Notes: generated by a model from the letters alone, not told the origin. A stretch of 64,000 bases of DNA from Burkholderia multivorans ATCC BAA-247 (GCF_000959525.1 NZ_CP009832.1:1674001-1738000); one strand, 5' to 3'. Numbered from the stretch's first letter, positions 31,337 to 40,262 are shown. A program made the numbers and translations.

Positions 31337-31385
31337 CGCGTAACGTAACGTCACAGCATTGGCGTTACGCGTGCGGCGTAACGCG
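31337..31385. promoter_or_regulatory. Cluster of CGTAACG boxes before flp
   Basis: CGCGTAACG (31337-31345) and CGTTACGCG (31363-31371) form a perfect 9-bp inverted repeat; a third box CGTAACGCG is at 31377-31385, and TAACG is repeated once more inside (31346-31350). They lie between the divergent lipoprotein gene and the Tad locus in a 687-bp gap (31144-31830) that is clearly AT-richer than its surroundings and has no gene of its own. Confidence 0.4.
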
Positions 31386-31449
31386 GAACAGGAAGCGGCA
31401 CGGGGTGGAGCGGGGGCCGGCAGGCCGGTCGGACTGTTTTACTGATGGA

Positions 31450-31467
31450 TTAGGTGTGCACATCTAA
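31450..31467. promoter_or_regulatory. 18-bp palindrome before flp
   Basis: TTAGGTGTGCACATCTAA is self-complementary apart from one pair (G against T). Typical of a dimeric regulator site. It lies in the middle of the divergent gap, about 360 bp before flp and 310 bp before the lipoprotein gene. Confidence 0.4.
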
Positions 31468-31830
31468 CCTATCGTAAGTACTATGTGTGGGACGCGCGGA
31501 AACGCCGTACAAATACACGTGCGCCCACTGGCAATTTCCGGTCCCGATGGCCAAAAAGGGGTTGGAAATTAAAGAGAATCAGAGATAAGATTCTGGGCAG
31601 GTGTAAGGAAATGTACAGATCAGTACACGACGTTCGAGGAGGGGCTCTATCGCGAATGTTAACTTGCATCAAATGTTGAGCTATGCCCTTCGGGGCGACC
31701 TATAAAGAGAAAGCACCCGGTCATCGTCGCGGCAAGCGCGGCGGGCGACGTGGGGCAAACGGGCCAGATATGCGAGGCAGTAGAACGTATAAAAGGCCAC
31801 AGTACATAGATAAAGGCACGAGGAAAGAAA

Positions 31831-32049
31831 ATGAAAGCAATCATCAAGCGCTTCCTTAAGGAAGAAACCGGGGTGACCGCGATCGAATATGGGCTGATCG
31901 CGGGGTTGATCGCCGTGGCAATCGTCGCGGGCGTTTCGTCGATTGGCGGGAGCCTGGGGAACATGTTCAACAATCTCGGCAAGTGCATCACCGACCCGTC
32001 GAATAGTGCGGCGTGCACGTCTCCCTGGACTAAGGGCACGAGCGAGTAA
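31831..32049 (+). CDS. flp: Flp-type IVb pilin
   Basis: 72 residues, AGGAAAG site. Structural subunit of the Tad/Flp pilus. The prepilin signal MKAIIKRFLKEETG is cut before VTAIEYGLIAGLIAVAIVAG; Glu and Tyr at positions +5/+6 are the Flp hallmark. The C-terminal tail has two Cys (KCITDPSNSAAC) that could form a disulfide loop. Only one flp gene is present here. A long hairpin directly downstream may raise its relative expression. Confidence 0.95.
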   Translation: MKAIIKRFLKEETGVTAIEYGLIAGLIAVAIVAGVSSIGGSLGNMFNNLGKCITDPSNSAACTSPWTKGTSE

Positions 32050-32089
32050 GCCAATTTCATCACCGCTATAAGATCGCCCTGATGTGCTG

Positions 32090-32121
32090 ACAGACGGATT
32101 GCCCTTGGGCAATTCGTCTGT
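32090..32121 (+). terminator. Hairpin between flp and cpaA
   Basis: 15-pair stem ACAGACGGATTGCCC/GGGCAATTCGTCTGT (one G.T pair) with a two-base loop and no T-run. Probably a 3'-end stabiliser or partial terminator that makes the pilin mRNA more abundant than the rest of the operon. Confidence 0.65.
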
Positions 32122-32148
32122 CGCGTTGCGCCCGGCGATCGTGATGCG

Positions 32149-32649
32149 ATGGCACAGTTAATCTTCATCGGTGCATTTCTGGCTTGGGCGGCGTTTGTCG
32201 CTGCAAGCGATGTTCGCGTTCGGCGCGTTCCGAATTCGCTCGTTCTGGGCGGACTGGCTTTGGCGTTTCTCAGTGCATTTCTGAACGCGAATCCCTTCGG
32301 CATTTCCCCGCTTTCGGCAACGATCGGCATGCTGATCGGCCTGATTGCTTTCGTCCCGTTTTTTCTGCTTCGCGTGATGGGCGCAGCAGACCTCAAGGTC
32401 TTCGCGGTACTCGGTGCCTGGTGCGGCGCGCATGCGCTGCTCTGGCTGTGGATCGTCGCGAGTCTCGCCGCCGGTATCCATGCGCTGGTGCTGATGCTGG
32501 TGTCGCGCACGCCGATTCGCGCCTTGTGGCCGCAGGGCCAGCCGGTGCTCATGCTCGGCGGCCATCGCGCCACACCGTACGCGGCCTGTCTCGTGGCGCC
32601 GGCGGCCGTGTGGCTCGTCTACCTTGCCGTGGCGGGAGGCGGTCGATGA
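32149..32649 (+). CDS. cpaA: Flp prepilin peptidase (CpaA/TadV)
   Basis: 166 residues, five or six membrane helices. Aspartic peptidase that cleaves and matures Flp and the pseudopilins. The two catalytic Asp are seen in VAASDVRVRRVPN (residue about 20) and GAADLKVFAVLGA (GxGD-type, about residue 82). As in other TadV proteins the N-terminal methyltransferase domain of PilD is missing. Its TGA overlaps the tadE ATG (ATGA). Confidence 0.92.
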   Translation: MAQLIFIGAFLAWAAFVAASDVRVRRVPNSLVLGGLALAFLSAFLNANPFGISPLSATIGMLIGLIAFVPFFLLRVMGAADLKVFAVLGAWCGAHALLWLWIVASLAAGIHALVLMLVSRTPIRALWPQGQPVLMLGGHRATPYAACLVAPAAVWLVYLAVAGGGR

Positions 32650-33137
32650 AGCGGCCAGGAACGCTTTGCGGGCGGCGGCATCAGCGCGGTGCGACGGCCG
32701 TCGAGTTCGCGATCGTGTTCCCGCTGTTTTTCGTGATCTTCTATGCGATCGTCACCTTCGGGATGGTCTTCGTCATTCAGCAGAGCCTCACTTTCGCGGT
32801 CAGCGAGGGCGCCCGGGCCGGCTTGAACTACGCGCCCGGCCTCGGTGGCGACGTCACTTCATGTGCGACCGCATCGAATTCCGTGACGCGTACGCAGAAC
32901 GCGTGCAATACGACACTGGGCGCGTTGGGTTGGCTGGGCAGCGACGCGCAGCACCTGTCGGTTGCCGTCAAGACGGCCGCGTGCAGCAACGGCTCGTCGG
33001 GTTCGACGAACTGCCTGACGGTCACCGCGAGCTATTCGCCGCTTGCCTGGCTCGCGACGATGCCGTTTGTCGGGAAAGTGCTGAACGGGCCGCTGACGAG
33101 TTCCGCGGTCGTACAGATTCCGCAGTCGATGCTGTAA
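32646..33137 (+). CDS. tadE: Tad pseudopilin TadE
   Basis: 163 residues. Minor pilin-like protein of the Tad pilus. Prepilin-like motif RGATAVEFAIVFPLFFVIFY near residue 14, with Glu at +5 relative to the presumed cleavage, followed by VIQQSLTFAVSEGARAGL and a periplasmic part with four Cys (CATASN, NACNTT, AACSNG, NCLTV). Start overlaps the cpaA stop. A second pseudopilin, TadF, is not evident next to it. Confidence 0.88.
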   Translation: MKRPGTLCGRRHQRGATAVEFAIVFPLFFVIFYAIVTFGMVFVIQQSLTFAVSEGARAGLNYAPGLGGDVTSCATASNSVTRTQNACNTTLGALGWLGSDAQHLSVAVKTAACSNGSSGSTNCLTVTASYSPLAWLATMPFVGKVLNGPLTSSAVVQIPQSML

Positions 33138-33202
33138 CGGGCGCATATGAGCCGCGCGACGCAAGAACATTCGAGCATTCATTCCGGCATTCCTAGATCA
33201 AC

Positions 33203-34132
33203 ATGACGAACAACTTGACGAAGATCATCGCGGGGCTCCTCATCGCGATCGCGGTTCTGCTCGGCATCTATGCCTGGATGCTCGGGCGCAGCACGCCGCG
33301 TCCCGCGCCGGTACAGCAAACGATTGCTGCGAGCCCGGTGCCGATCGTCATCGCGACGCGCACGCTGCCGGCCGGGCAGCCGATCGCCGCCGACGCATTG
33401 AAAATCCAGCCGACGTCGCCCGTGCCCGCCGGCGCATTTGCCGACGCCTCCACACTCGTCGGCCGCGTGCCGGCGCGCGACATCCCGGCGTCGTCGCCGG
33501 TCGTCTCCGACGCGCTCGTATCGGGGCTCGCCGAGGACGTGCAGCCCGGCGAGCGCGCGGTGGCAGTGCGCGTCGACGAAACGAACGCGGTCGGCAACCG
33601 GCTGCGTCCCGGCAATTTCGTCGACGTGTTCCTGAACCTGAAGCGCGAAGGCAACGCGATGCTCGACGGCGAGGTGTCGCAGACGCAGGCGCGACTGTTG
33701 ATGTCGAAAGTCCGTGTGCTCGCATTCGGCGACGCCACGCCCGAGCGCGACAGCGGCAGCAACACGAACGGCAGCAACGCACAGCCGAGCAACGTGCGGA
33801 TTGCCGTGCTCGCCGTGCCGACCGCGCAGGTCGACGCGCTGACGCTCGGCGAGGCGAGCGGCCGGCTGACGCTCGCGCTGCGCAATCCGCGCGACGACGA
33901 AATGGCGATGCAGACGGTCGCGGTGCGCACGGACAACAAGCTGTCGCCGTCGGCGCTCGCCGCGGCGGGCGTATCGCTGCAGCAACTGTCCGGCACCACG
34001 AGAACCGCCGTCGCGAACGTGAACGTTCCGCCGCTGCCGACGCGGCTGCCGCCGGCGGTCCGCGCGAGCGCGGCCGGCGGCAGCAGCATTGAAGTGATTC
34101 GAGGCGGCCGGTCGGAAACGGTTGCGTATTGA
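33203..34132 (+). CDS. cpaB: Flp pilus assembly protein CpaB/RcpC
   Basis: 309 residues. Periplasmic protein stabilising the Tad secretin. One N-terminal membrane helix (residues 6-28, IAGLLIAIAVLLGIYAWML), then a SAF domain (VIATRTLPAGQPIAADALKI through GRVPARDIPASSPVVSDAL), then the RcpC domain with VGNRLRPGNFVDVFLNLKRE and VAVPTAQVDALTLGEASGRL-like segments. Normal size. Sixty-five bp after tadE and 67 bp before the secretin. Confidence 0.93.
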   Translation: MTNNLTKIIAGLLIAIAVLLGIYAWMLGRSTPRPAPVQQTIAASPVPIVIATRTLPAGQPIAADALKIQPTSPVPAGAFADASTLVGRVPARDIPASSPVVSDALVSGLAEDVQPGERAVAVRVDETNAVGNRLRPGNFVDVFLNLKREGNAMLDGEVSQTQARLLMSKVRVLAFGDATPERDSGSNTNGSNAQPSNVRIAVLAVPTAQVDALTLGEASGRLTLALRNPRDDEMAMQTVAVRTDNKLSPSALAAAGVSLQQLSGTTRTAVANVNVPPLPTRLPPAVRASAAGGSSIEVIRGGRSETVAY

Positions 34133-34199
34133 ACGGTATCGATGGCCATCGATGTCAGCGACGACAAGTAAGCATGGCCGCACGGCGGCCTACCACACA

Positions 34200-35531
34200 A
34201 TGAAAAACACCCTGATTGCTTTCGCGATTGCCGTCTGGACCCTGACCTTCGCGTCGCTCGCGAGTGCGGGCGGCACGATCGAACTCGCGGTCGGCGCGCA
34301 GCGCCAGATCTCGGCGGGCCGTGCGCTGCAACGCGTGGCGGTCGGCGATCCGGCGATCGCCGACGTGCTGATCATGAAAGGCAGCCGTTCCGGGGCCGTG
34401 CTCGTGATCGCGAAAGCGCCGGGCGCGACGAACGTGATGCTCTGGGAGCGCGGCCGCGACGAGCCGACGGTCTGGAACGTGGAAGTCGTCGACGCGGCCG
34501 CGCACGCGGTGCTCGACGATTCGACGCCGCGCGTGAACACGTACGGCGGCACGTCGGTGCTGCGCGGCACGGCGGCGTCGCTCGATGCGCACGAACGGGC
34601 GGTCGCGGTGGGCAAGAACGTGAGCGGAAAGGGGACGGTGATCGATCGCTCGACGCTGGCCGGCAAGAACGTCGTGCAGGTCGACGTGCGCGTAGTCGAA
34701 TTCAGCCGCTCGGTGCTCAAGCAGGTCGGCTTCAATTTCTTCAAGCAGAGCAACGGCTTTTCGTTCGGCTCGTTCTCGCCGGGCGGCGTTCAGTCGTACA
34801 ACGGCGGCGCGGGGCCCGGCTCGGCCGGCTACCTCCCGACGCTGGGCGCGCCGGTGGCGTCCGCGTTCAACCTCGTCGTCAATGCGGCGGGCCGCGGCAT
34901 CTTCGCGGATCTGTCGCTGCTCGAGGCGAACAACCTCGCGCGCGTGCTCGCCGAGCCGACGCTCGTCGCGCTGTCGGGACAAAGCGCGAGCTTCCTCGCC
35001 GGCGGCGAAATTCCGGTGCCGTCGCCGCAAGGGCTCGGCTCGACGGCGATCCAGTGGAAGCAATACGGTGTCGGTCTGTCGCTGACGCCGACCGTGCTGA
35101 GCCCGCAGCGCATCGCGCTGAAGGTGGCGCCCGAATCGAGCCAGCTCGACTTCGTGAACAGCGTGACGATCAGCGGCGTCGCCGTGCCGGGCATCACGAC
35201 GCGCCGCGCCGATACGACGGTCGAGCTCGGCGACGGCGAAAGCTTCGTGATCGGCGGCCTGATCGATCGCCAGACGATGTCGAACGTCAGCAAGGTGCCG
35301 CTGCTCGGCGACCTGCCGATCATCGGAACGTTCTTCAAGAATTTGAACTACCAGCAGAACGACAAGGAACTGCTGATCATCGTCACGCCGCATCTCGTTG
35401 CACCGATCGCGAAGGGCGCGGCGCTGCCCGCGACGCCGGGCCAGTTGTCGGAGCAGCGCGACGGCCCGGTGTGGCGCTCGTATCTGGGCGGCGCCGCCTC
35501 GCCGGATGCCGCACCGGGATTTTCGAAATGA
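34200..35531 (+). CDS. cpaC: Tad secretin CpaC/RcpA
   Basis: 443 residues. Outer-membrane secretin through which the Flp pilus passes. Signal peptide (NTLIAFAIAVWTLTFASLAS), a BON-like N-terminal domain (ALQRVAVGDPAIADVLIMKG), then the secretin domain with NNLARVLAEPTLVALSGQSA, FLAGGEIPVP and IALKVAPESSQLDFVNSVTI, finishing with DLPIIGTFFKNLNYQQNDKE and LLIIVTPHLV, which are secretin signatures. ATG 34200 opens a proper signal peptide; an in-frame ATG-like start 78 bp earlier would put 26 polar residues before it. Confidence 0.94.
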   Translation: MKNTLIAFAIAVWTLTFASLASAGGTIELAVGAQRQISAGRALQRVAVGDPAIADVLIMKGSRSGAVLVIAKAPGATNVMLWERGRDEPTVWNVEVVDAAAHAVLDDSTPRVNTYGGTSVLRGTAASLDAHERAVAVGKNVSGKGTVIDRSTLAGKNVVQVDVRVVEFSRSVLKQVGFNFFKQSNGFSFGSFSPGGVQSYNGGAGPGSAGYLPTLGAPVASAFNLVVNAAGRGIFADLSLLEANNLARVLAEPTLVALSGQSASFLAGGEIPVPSPQGLGSTAIQWKQYGVGLSLTPTVLSPQRIALKVAPESSQLDFVNSVTISGVAVPGITTRRADTTVELGDGESFVIGGLIDRQTMSNVSKVPLLGDLPIIGTFFKNLNYQQNDKELLIIVTPHLVAPIAKGAALPATPGQLSEQRDGPVWRSYLGGAASPDAAPGFSK

Positions 35532-35591
35532 ACGCGAAACATTGCAGGTTGCGGCGCGTCGCGACGATCTGCGTATTCGGGGCTGTTCGAG

Positions 35592-36866
35592 ATGAATGCA
35601 CGAACCCAATCATTGTCTGAACCCGCCGTGACCGACTATTTCGTCTGCGCCTCGTCGAAAGAATCGCACGTCCGCTGGCTCGCCGATACGCTCGTGTCGG
35701 CCGGCGCGGTCGAAGGCGCATCGCTCGAGCCGGGCGTCCTCGCGCAGCGCATCACGGGACTCAATCCGGCGCTCGTCTTCATCGATTTCTCCGACGGCAG
35801 CGCGGCCGCGAGCGTCGCGGCGGCCGCCGTGCGCGCGGCGCATCCGGGGTTGCCGATCGTCGCGCTCGGCTCGCTGGCTCAGCCGGAAAGCACGCTCGCC
35901 GCGCTGCGCGCCGGCGTGCGCGATTTCATCGACGTGTCGGCGTCGGCCGAGGACGCGCTGCGCACGACGCGCGGGCTGCTCGCGAACGTCGGCGAGCCGG
36001 CGAGCCGCCACGGCAAGGTCGTCGCGCTGCTCGGCGCGCGCGCCGGCATGGGCGTCAGCACGCTCGCGGCGAATCTCGCGGTGTGGCTGCAGAAGCACGC
36101 GCTGGGGCCCGGCGCGGTCGCCAAGCCCGACGCCGGCGTGCCGGCCGGCCGTCAAACCGCGCTGCTCGATCTCGGCCTGCCGGCCGGCGACGGCGCGCTG
36201 TTCCTGAACACGCGCTGCGAGTTCCATTTCGTCGATGCCGTGCAGAACCTGCGCCGCATCGACCGCACCTTTGTCAACACCGCGCTCACGCGCCATCGCA
36301 GCGGCGTCGCGCTGACCACGCTGCCGCCCGACCTCGGCGGCTTGCGCGACGTGTCGTATGCGTCGTGCATCGGCCTGCTGAACCGTTTTCGCGCGTTCTT
36401 CGACCAGCAGGTCGTCGATCTCGGCGGATTCTCGAACCGCGAGTTCGTGACGCAAATTGCATCGTCCGCCGACGAGGCGTGGCTCGTCTGCGACCAGGGC
36501 GTCGCATCGATCGTGTCCGCGGCCGATCTGCTGACCGGGCTGCGCGATGCGGGCGTCGACACCGACCGCCTGCGGCTCGTCGTCAATCAGTACGATCCGG
36601 CGCTCGACCTGCTGCCCGGCCAGATCGCCGACCGGCTCGGCATTGCGCTCGTCGGGACGCTGCCGTCGCGCCGCGTCGCGCTCGGGCGTGCCGCGAACCA
36701 GGGGCGGCTGATCGTCGACGAAGCCGAGCGCGATCCGTACGTGCGCGCGCTCGAACAGCTCGCCGCGCGGCTGCCCGGCGTGTCCGGCAGCGCGAGTCCG
36801 TCGCGCGCGGCGCCGCGGCTGTCCGCGCTCAAACGTCTCATTCAACCTTCGTCCAAGCGGTCGTAA
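35592..36866 (+). CDS. cpaE: Pilus localisation ATPase-like protein CpaE/TadZ
   Basis: 424 residues. TadZ/CpaE places the Tad machine at its cellular site. An N-terminal receiver-like domain (1-135, FVCASSKESHVRWLADTLVS, ALRAGVRDFIDVSASAEDAL) precedes a MinD/ParA domain. The P-loop reads LLGARAGMGVSTLAANLA: the signature Lys of the Walker A motif is absent and the last GK is GV, as in other TadZ proteins, so ATP hydrolysis is doubtful. Later LLDLGLPAGDGALFLN and VVNQYDPALDL correspond to switch and base-binding parts. Four bp before cpaF. Confidence 0.92.
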   Translation: MNARTQSLSEPAVTDYFVCASSKESHVRWLADTLVSAGAVEGASLEPGVLAQRITGLNPALVFIDFSDGSAAASVAAAAVRAAHPGLPIVALGSLAQPESTLAALRAGVRDFIDVSASAEDALRTTRGLLANVGEPASRHGKVVALLGARAGMGVSTLAANLAVWLQKHALGPGAVAKPDAGVPAGRQTALLDLGLPAGDGALFLNTRCEFHFVDAVQNLRRIDRTFVNTALTRHRSGVALTTLPPDLGGLRDVSYASCIGLLNRFRAFFDQQVVDLGGFSNREFVTQIASSADEAWLVCDQGVASIVSAADLLTGLRDAGVDTDRLRLVVNQYDPALDLLPGQIADRLGIALVGTLPSRRVALGRAANQGRLIVDEAERDPYVRALEQLAARLPGVSGSASPSRAAPRLSALKRLIQPSSKRS

Positions 36867-36869
36867 GCG

Positions 36870-38240
36870 ATGGCACACGACATTCAATTCGCCGACGGCG
36901 CAGCGCCGTTCTCCCAGACGCAGCAATTTCACGACATCAAGAATGCCGCGCACGAGCATCTGCTGACGCGTATCGAGGAACTGGGCGCCGAGTTCGGCCG
37001 TTGGTCGCGACAGGCGATCAACCAGTTCGTCGACCTCGAGATCGACAGCTTCGTGCGCCTGCGCCGCATCCCGCTCAACGAGAACGAGGTGCGCACGATC
37101 GCCGAGGCGCTGACGAAGGAGCTCGCCGGCTTCGGCCCGATCGAGGATCTGCTCGCCGACCCGGCCGTCGAGGACATCCTGATCAACGGCTACAAGGACG
37201 TGTATGTCTCGCGTCACGGGATCCTGACGAAGCTGCCGGTCCGCTTCACCGACAACGCGCATCTGCTGCGGATCGTGCGCCGCATCCTCGCGCCGATCGG
37301 CCGCCGTCTCGACGAATCGAATCCGATGGTCGACGCGCGCCTGCCGGACGGCGGCCGCGTCAACGTCGTGATCGAGCCGCTGTCGATCGACGGGCCGATC
37401 GTCTCGATCCGGAAATTCCGCAAGGATCCGCTGAAGCCTGCGGACCTGCTCGGCAACGGCACCTACAACGAGGAAATCGGTGCGCTGCTCGAAGCCGCGG
37501 TGGAGGCGCGCTGCAACGTGCTGGTGTCGGGCGGTACGAGTTCGGGCAAGACGTCGCTGCTCAATGCGCTCGCGTTCCACATTCCCGAAATCGAGCGCGT
37601 CGTGACGATCGAGGACACGGCCGAGCTGTCGCTGAACCATCCGCACGTCGTGCGGCTCGAGAGCCGGCCCGGCGGTTTCGACGGCACGGGCGTCGTGACG
37701 ATCCGCGACCTGCTGCGCAATACGCTGCGGATGCGTCCGGACCGGATCATCGTCGGCGAAGTGCGCGGCGGCGAAGTGCTCGAAATGCTGCAGGCGATGA
37801 ACACCGGCCACGACGGCTCGATGGACACCGTGCACGCGAGTTCGCCGCGCGAGTGCCTGTACCGCCTCGAGATGCTCGCGGGCTTCGCCGGCTTCCAGGG
37901 CACCGAGTCGAGCCTGCGCAGGCAGATCGCGAACGCGATCGATTTCATCGTGCAGATCGGGCGCCTCTCGAACGGGCGACGCCGGATTCTTTCGATTACC
38001 GAAGTGACCGGGCTGTCCGACAACATCATCTCGACGCAGGAGCTCTATCGCTATGAGGCGCGCGTGACGCCGGAAGGCGAGGAGATCGATCACTGGGAAT
38101 CGCTCGGCATTCATCCGCACTCGCCGAAGCTTGCGCGCTTCCGCCAGACGCTCGCGAACAGCGGCTTCGGCGACACCGGCGGGTTCGGCGGCGGCTTTGG
38201 AGGCGGCGGCTTCGGTCGCGGCGGGGGCTTCAATGTATAG
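36870..38240 (+). CDS. cpaF: Tad pilus motor ATPase CpaF/TadA
   Basis: 456 residues. Hexameric VirB11/PilT-family ATPase that drives both extension and retraction of Tad pili. Seen: N-terminal part with FGPIEDLLADPAVEDILING, Walker A SGGTSSGKTSLLNALAF at about residue 220, TIEDTAELSLNHPHVVRLES (Asp box), Walker B region RPDRIIVGEVRGGEVLEMLQ, and MNTGHDGSMDTVHASSPREC (His box). The last 25 residues are Gly/Phe-rich (GGFGGGFGGGGFGRGGG). Its stop overlaps tadB by eight bases. Confidence 0.96.
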   Translation: MAHDIQFADGAAPFSQTQQFHDIKNAAHEHLLTRIEELGAEFGRWSRQAINQFVDLEIDSFVRLRRIPLNENEVRTIAEALTKELAGFGPIEDLLADPAVEDILINGYKDVYVSRHGILTKLPVRFTDNAHLLRIVRRILAPIGRRLDESNPMVDARLPDGGRVNVVIEPLSIDGPIVSIRKFRKDPLKPADLLGNGTYNEEIGALLEAAVEARCNVLVSGGTSSGKTSLLNALAFHIPEIERVVTIEDTAELSLNHPHVVRLESRPGGFDGTGVVTIRDLLRNTLRMRPDRIIVGEVRGGEVLEMLQAMNTGHDGSMDTVHASSPRECLYRLEMLAGFAGFQGTESSLRRQIANAIDFIVQIGRLSNGRRRILSITEVTGLSDNIISTQELYRYEARVTPEGEEIDHWESLGIHPHSPKLARFRQTLANSGFGDTGGFGGGFGGGGFGRGGGFNV

Positions 38241-39246
38241 CGCGATGCTCTGGGTGCTCGCGTTCGCGATGCTGTGCGTCGCGTCCGGGCTGATGCTGTG
38301 GCGATATGCGGAAACGCATCGCGTGCGCACCGACGCGAAGCGCTTCATGGACAGCCGGCTCGAGCCGGGCGCACGCGCGGCGGCGCCGGCCGCGAGGCCT
38401 GCAGCGTCCGGCCCGGCAGGAGCATCCGGCGCGCCGCGCGGCACGCCGCAACCGGCCGGCGCACGCGGCGGTCCGGCGCCGGGCACGTTCTGGTCGCATG
38501 GATACGCGGTCGCGGTCGATTATCTGACCCATCTCGCGAGCCGCGCCGGCATCGCCGATGCGCGCGGCAAGGCGCTCGTCGCGCTGGCGGCGCTCGGCGC
38601 GCTGGCCGCCATCGCCGCCAGCCGTGGCGGTCCGCTCGCGTGTCTCGCCGCGCTCGCCTGCGGCATCTCGGTGTTCGGCGTGTGGCTCGCGTCGCGAATT
38701 CAGCGGCGCCGGCTGAAGATCGTCCGGCAGATTCCGTCGTTTCTCGACGGGATCGTGCGGCTCGTGACGCTCGGCAACAGCGTGCCGGCCGCATTCCAGG
38801 CCGCGTTGCTGACGACCGAGGAGCCGCTGCGCGGATGCCTCGACCACGTGTCGCGGATGTTGCGCGGCGGTGTCGAAATCGATCGCGCGATGCTGCATAT
38901 CGCGAAGATCTACCGGACCGAGGAGTTCGAGCTCGTCGGTTCGGTGCTGCGGTTGTCCGTCAAATACGGCGGCCGCGCGGACGTGATGCTCGAACGCATG
39001 GCCGTGTTCATGCGCGATCTCGAACAGGCCGAGCGCGAACTGACCGCGATGTCGGCCGAGACACGGCTGTCGGCATTCGTGCTCGTGATGCTGCCGATCG
39101 CGATCGCGAGCTTCGTGATCATGACGAACCCGCAGTATCTGCACGGGATGTGGAACGACCCGAGCGGGCAAATGCTGCTCGTGATCGCGTTCCTGCTTCA
39201 ATTGTTCGGCAGTATCTGGCTGTATCGAATGGCTCGACTGAGGTGA
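38233..39246 (+). CDS. tadB: Tad inner-membrane platform protein TadB
   Basis: 337 residues from ATG 38233 inside the end of cpaF. T2SSF-domain membrane protein; with TadC forms the platform above the motor. One N-terminal helix (SAMLWVLAFAMLCVASGLML), a 60-residue Ala/Pro/Gly linker, two helices near 115-150, the conserved RQIPSFLDGIVRLVTLGNSV and RMAVFMRDLEQAERELTAMS, and two final helices. Longer linker than usual for TadB. Confidence 0.92.
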   Translation: MYSAMLWVLAFAMLCVASGLMLWRYAETHRVRTDAKRFMDSRLEPGARAAAPAARPAASGPAGASGAPRGTPQPAGARGGPAPGTFWSHGYAVAVDYLTHLASRAGIADARGKALVALAALGALAAIAASRGGPLACLAALACGISVFGVWLASRIQRRRLKIVRQIPSFLDGIVRLVTLGNSVPAAFQAALLTTEEPLRGCLDHVSRMLRGGVEIDRAMLHIAKIYRTEEFELVGSVLRLSVKYGGRADVMLERMAVFMRDLEQAERELTAMSAETRLSAFVLVMLPIAIASFVIMTNPQYLHGMWNDPSGQMLLVIAFLLQLFGSIWLYRMARLR

Positions 39247-39250
39247 TGCA

Positions 39251-40243
39251 ATGACGGCTACCCAGATCGGCGCGTTGGCGCTCGCACTCGGCGCATTCGG
39301 CCTATTGCTGCTCGGGATCGCTGCGTTGCGGCGCGCGAGCGCGACCTCGCGTGCGGAGCGCGCGCTGAACGATGCGCTCGACCGGCGGATGGCTGCGCTC
39401 GAAGCGGCGCGCACACGCCCCGCAGGCGAAGAGGATGCCGCTGCGAAACCCGATGCGCGTCGCAGTCAGCGTGTCGAACGCTTGCTCGAGCGGCTGTCGG
39501 CGGCCGGCATGCGCTGGCTCGACACAGGGCTCGGCAAGCACGTCGTCGCCGAAGAGGACCGCCGGCTCCTCGAGCAGTGCGGCTACGTCGATGCGCGCAC
39601 GCGCGGCTTGTTTCTGAGCGCGCGGCTCGCGATGGGCGTCGGGCTGCCGCTGCTGTTCGCGATCGTGGCGAGCGGCCGTGTGAGCGGCGGCTACTGGATG
39701 ATCGGCATGTGCGCGGCGTTCGGGGTCGGCTTCATGCTGCCGAAGCTTTACATCCGGCGTCGCGCGGCGGCGCGGCGACAAAGCGTCGGCAACGAATTGC
39801 CGTTGCTCGTCGACATGCTGCGTCTGCTGCAGGGCGTCGGGCTGTCGCTCGATCAAAGCCTGCAGGTCGTGACGAACGATTTTCGCGGAATGCTGCCCGT
39901 GCTGTCGTCGGAAGTCGGCATCGCGCAGCGGCAGTTCGCGGCGGGACGCACGCGCGAGCAGTCGTTGCAGCGGCTGTCGAGCGGCTTCGACAACGAGGAT
40001 TTGCGTGCCGTCGTGCGCTTGATGATTCAGGTCGACAAGCATGGCGGCGCGGTGCAGGAGCCGCTGAAGCAATTCGGCGACCGGCTGCGCGAGACGCGCC
40101 GCGCGCTGCTGCGCGAGCGGATCGGTCGATTGACGGTGAAGATGACCGGCGTGATGGTGCTGACGCTGTTGCCCGCGCTGCTGATCGTGACGGCCGGGCC
40201 CAGGATGCTCGCGGTGATGCGCGCGCTGTCGCCGCACCATTGA
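39251..40243 (+). CDS. tadC: Tad inner-membrane platform protein TadC
   Basis: 330 residues. Second T2SSF protein of the platform. Seen: N-terminal helix (IGALALALGAFGLLLLGIAA), charged segment, two helices at about 120-165, NELPLLVDMLRLLQGVGLSL, RTREQSLQRLSSGFDNEDL, and FGDRLRETRRALLRERIGRL before the last helix (VMVLTLLPALLIVTAGPRML). Four bp behind tadB. Confidence 0.92.
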   Translation: MTATQIGALALALGAFGLLLLGIAALRRASATSRAERALNDALDRRMAALEAARTRPAGEEDAAAKPDARRSQRVERLLERLSAAGMRWLDTGLGKHVVAEEDRRLLEQCGYVDARTRGLFLSARLAMGVGLPLLFAIVASGRVSGGYWMIGMCAAFGVGFMLPKLYIRRRAAARRQSVGNELPLLVDMLRLLQGVGLSLDQSLQVVTNDFRGMLPVLSSEVGIAQRQFAAGRTREQSLQRLSSGFDNEDLRAVVRLMIQVDKHGGAVQEPLKQFGDRLRETRRALLRERIGRLTVKMTGVMVLTLLPALLIVTAGPRMLAVMRALSPHH

Positions 40244-40262
40244 TGGACGGAAGGAAAGAACG

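Noticed and set aside
31563-31830. Sigma-54 promoter (GG-N10-GC) before flp
   Set aside because: I looked for TGGCAC-N5-TTGCA and found no convincing match on the plus strand, so dependence of flp on sigma-54 is not supported by sequence.
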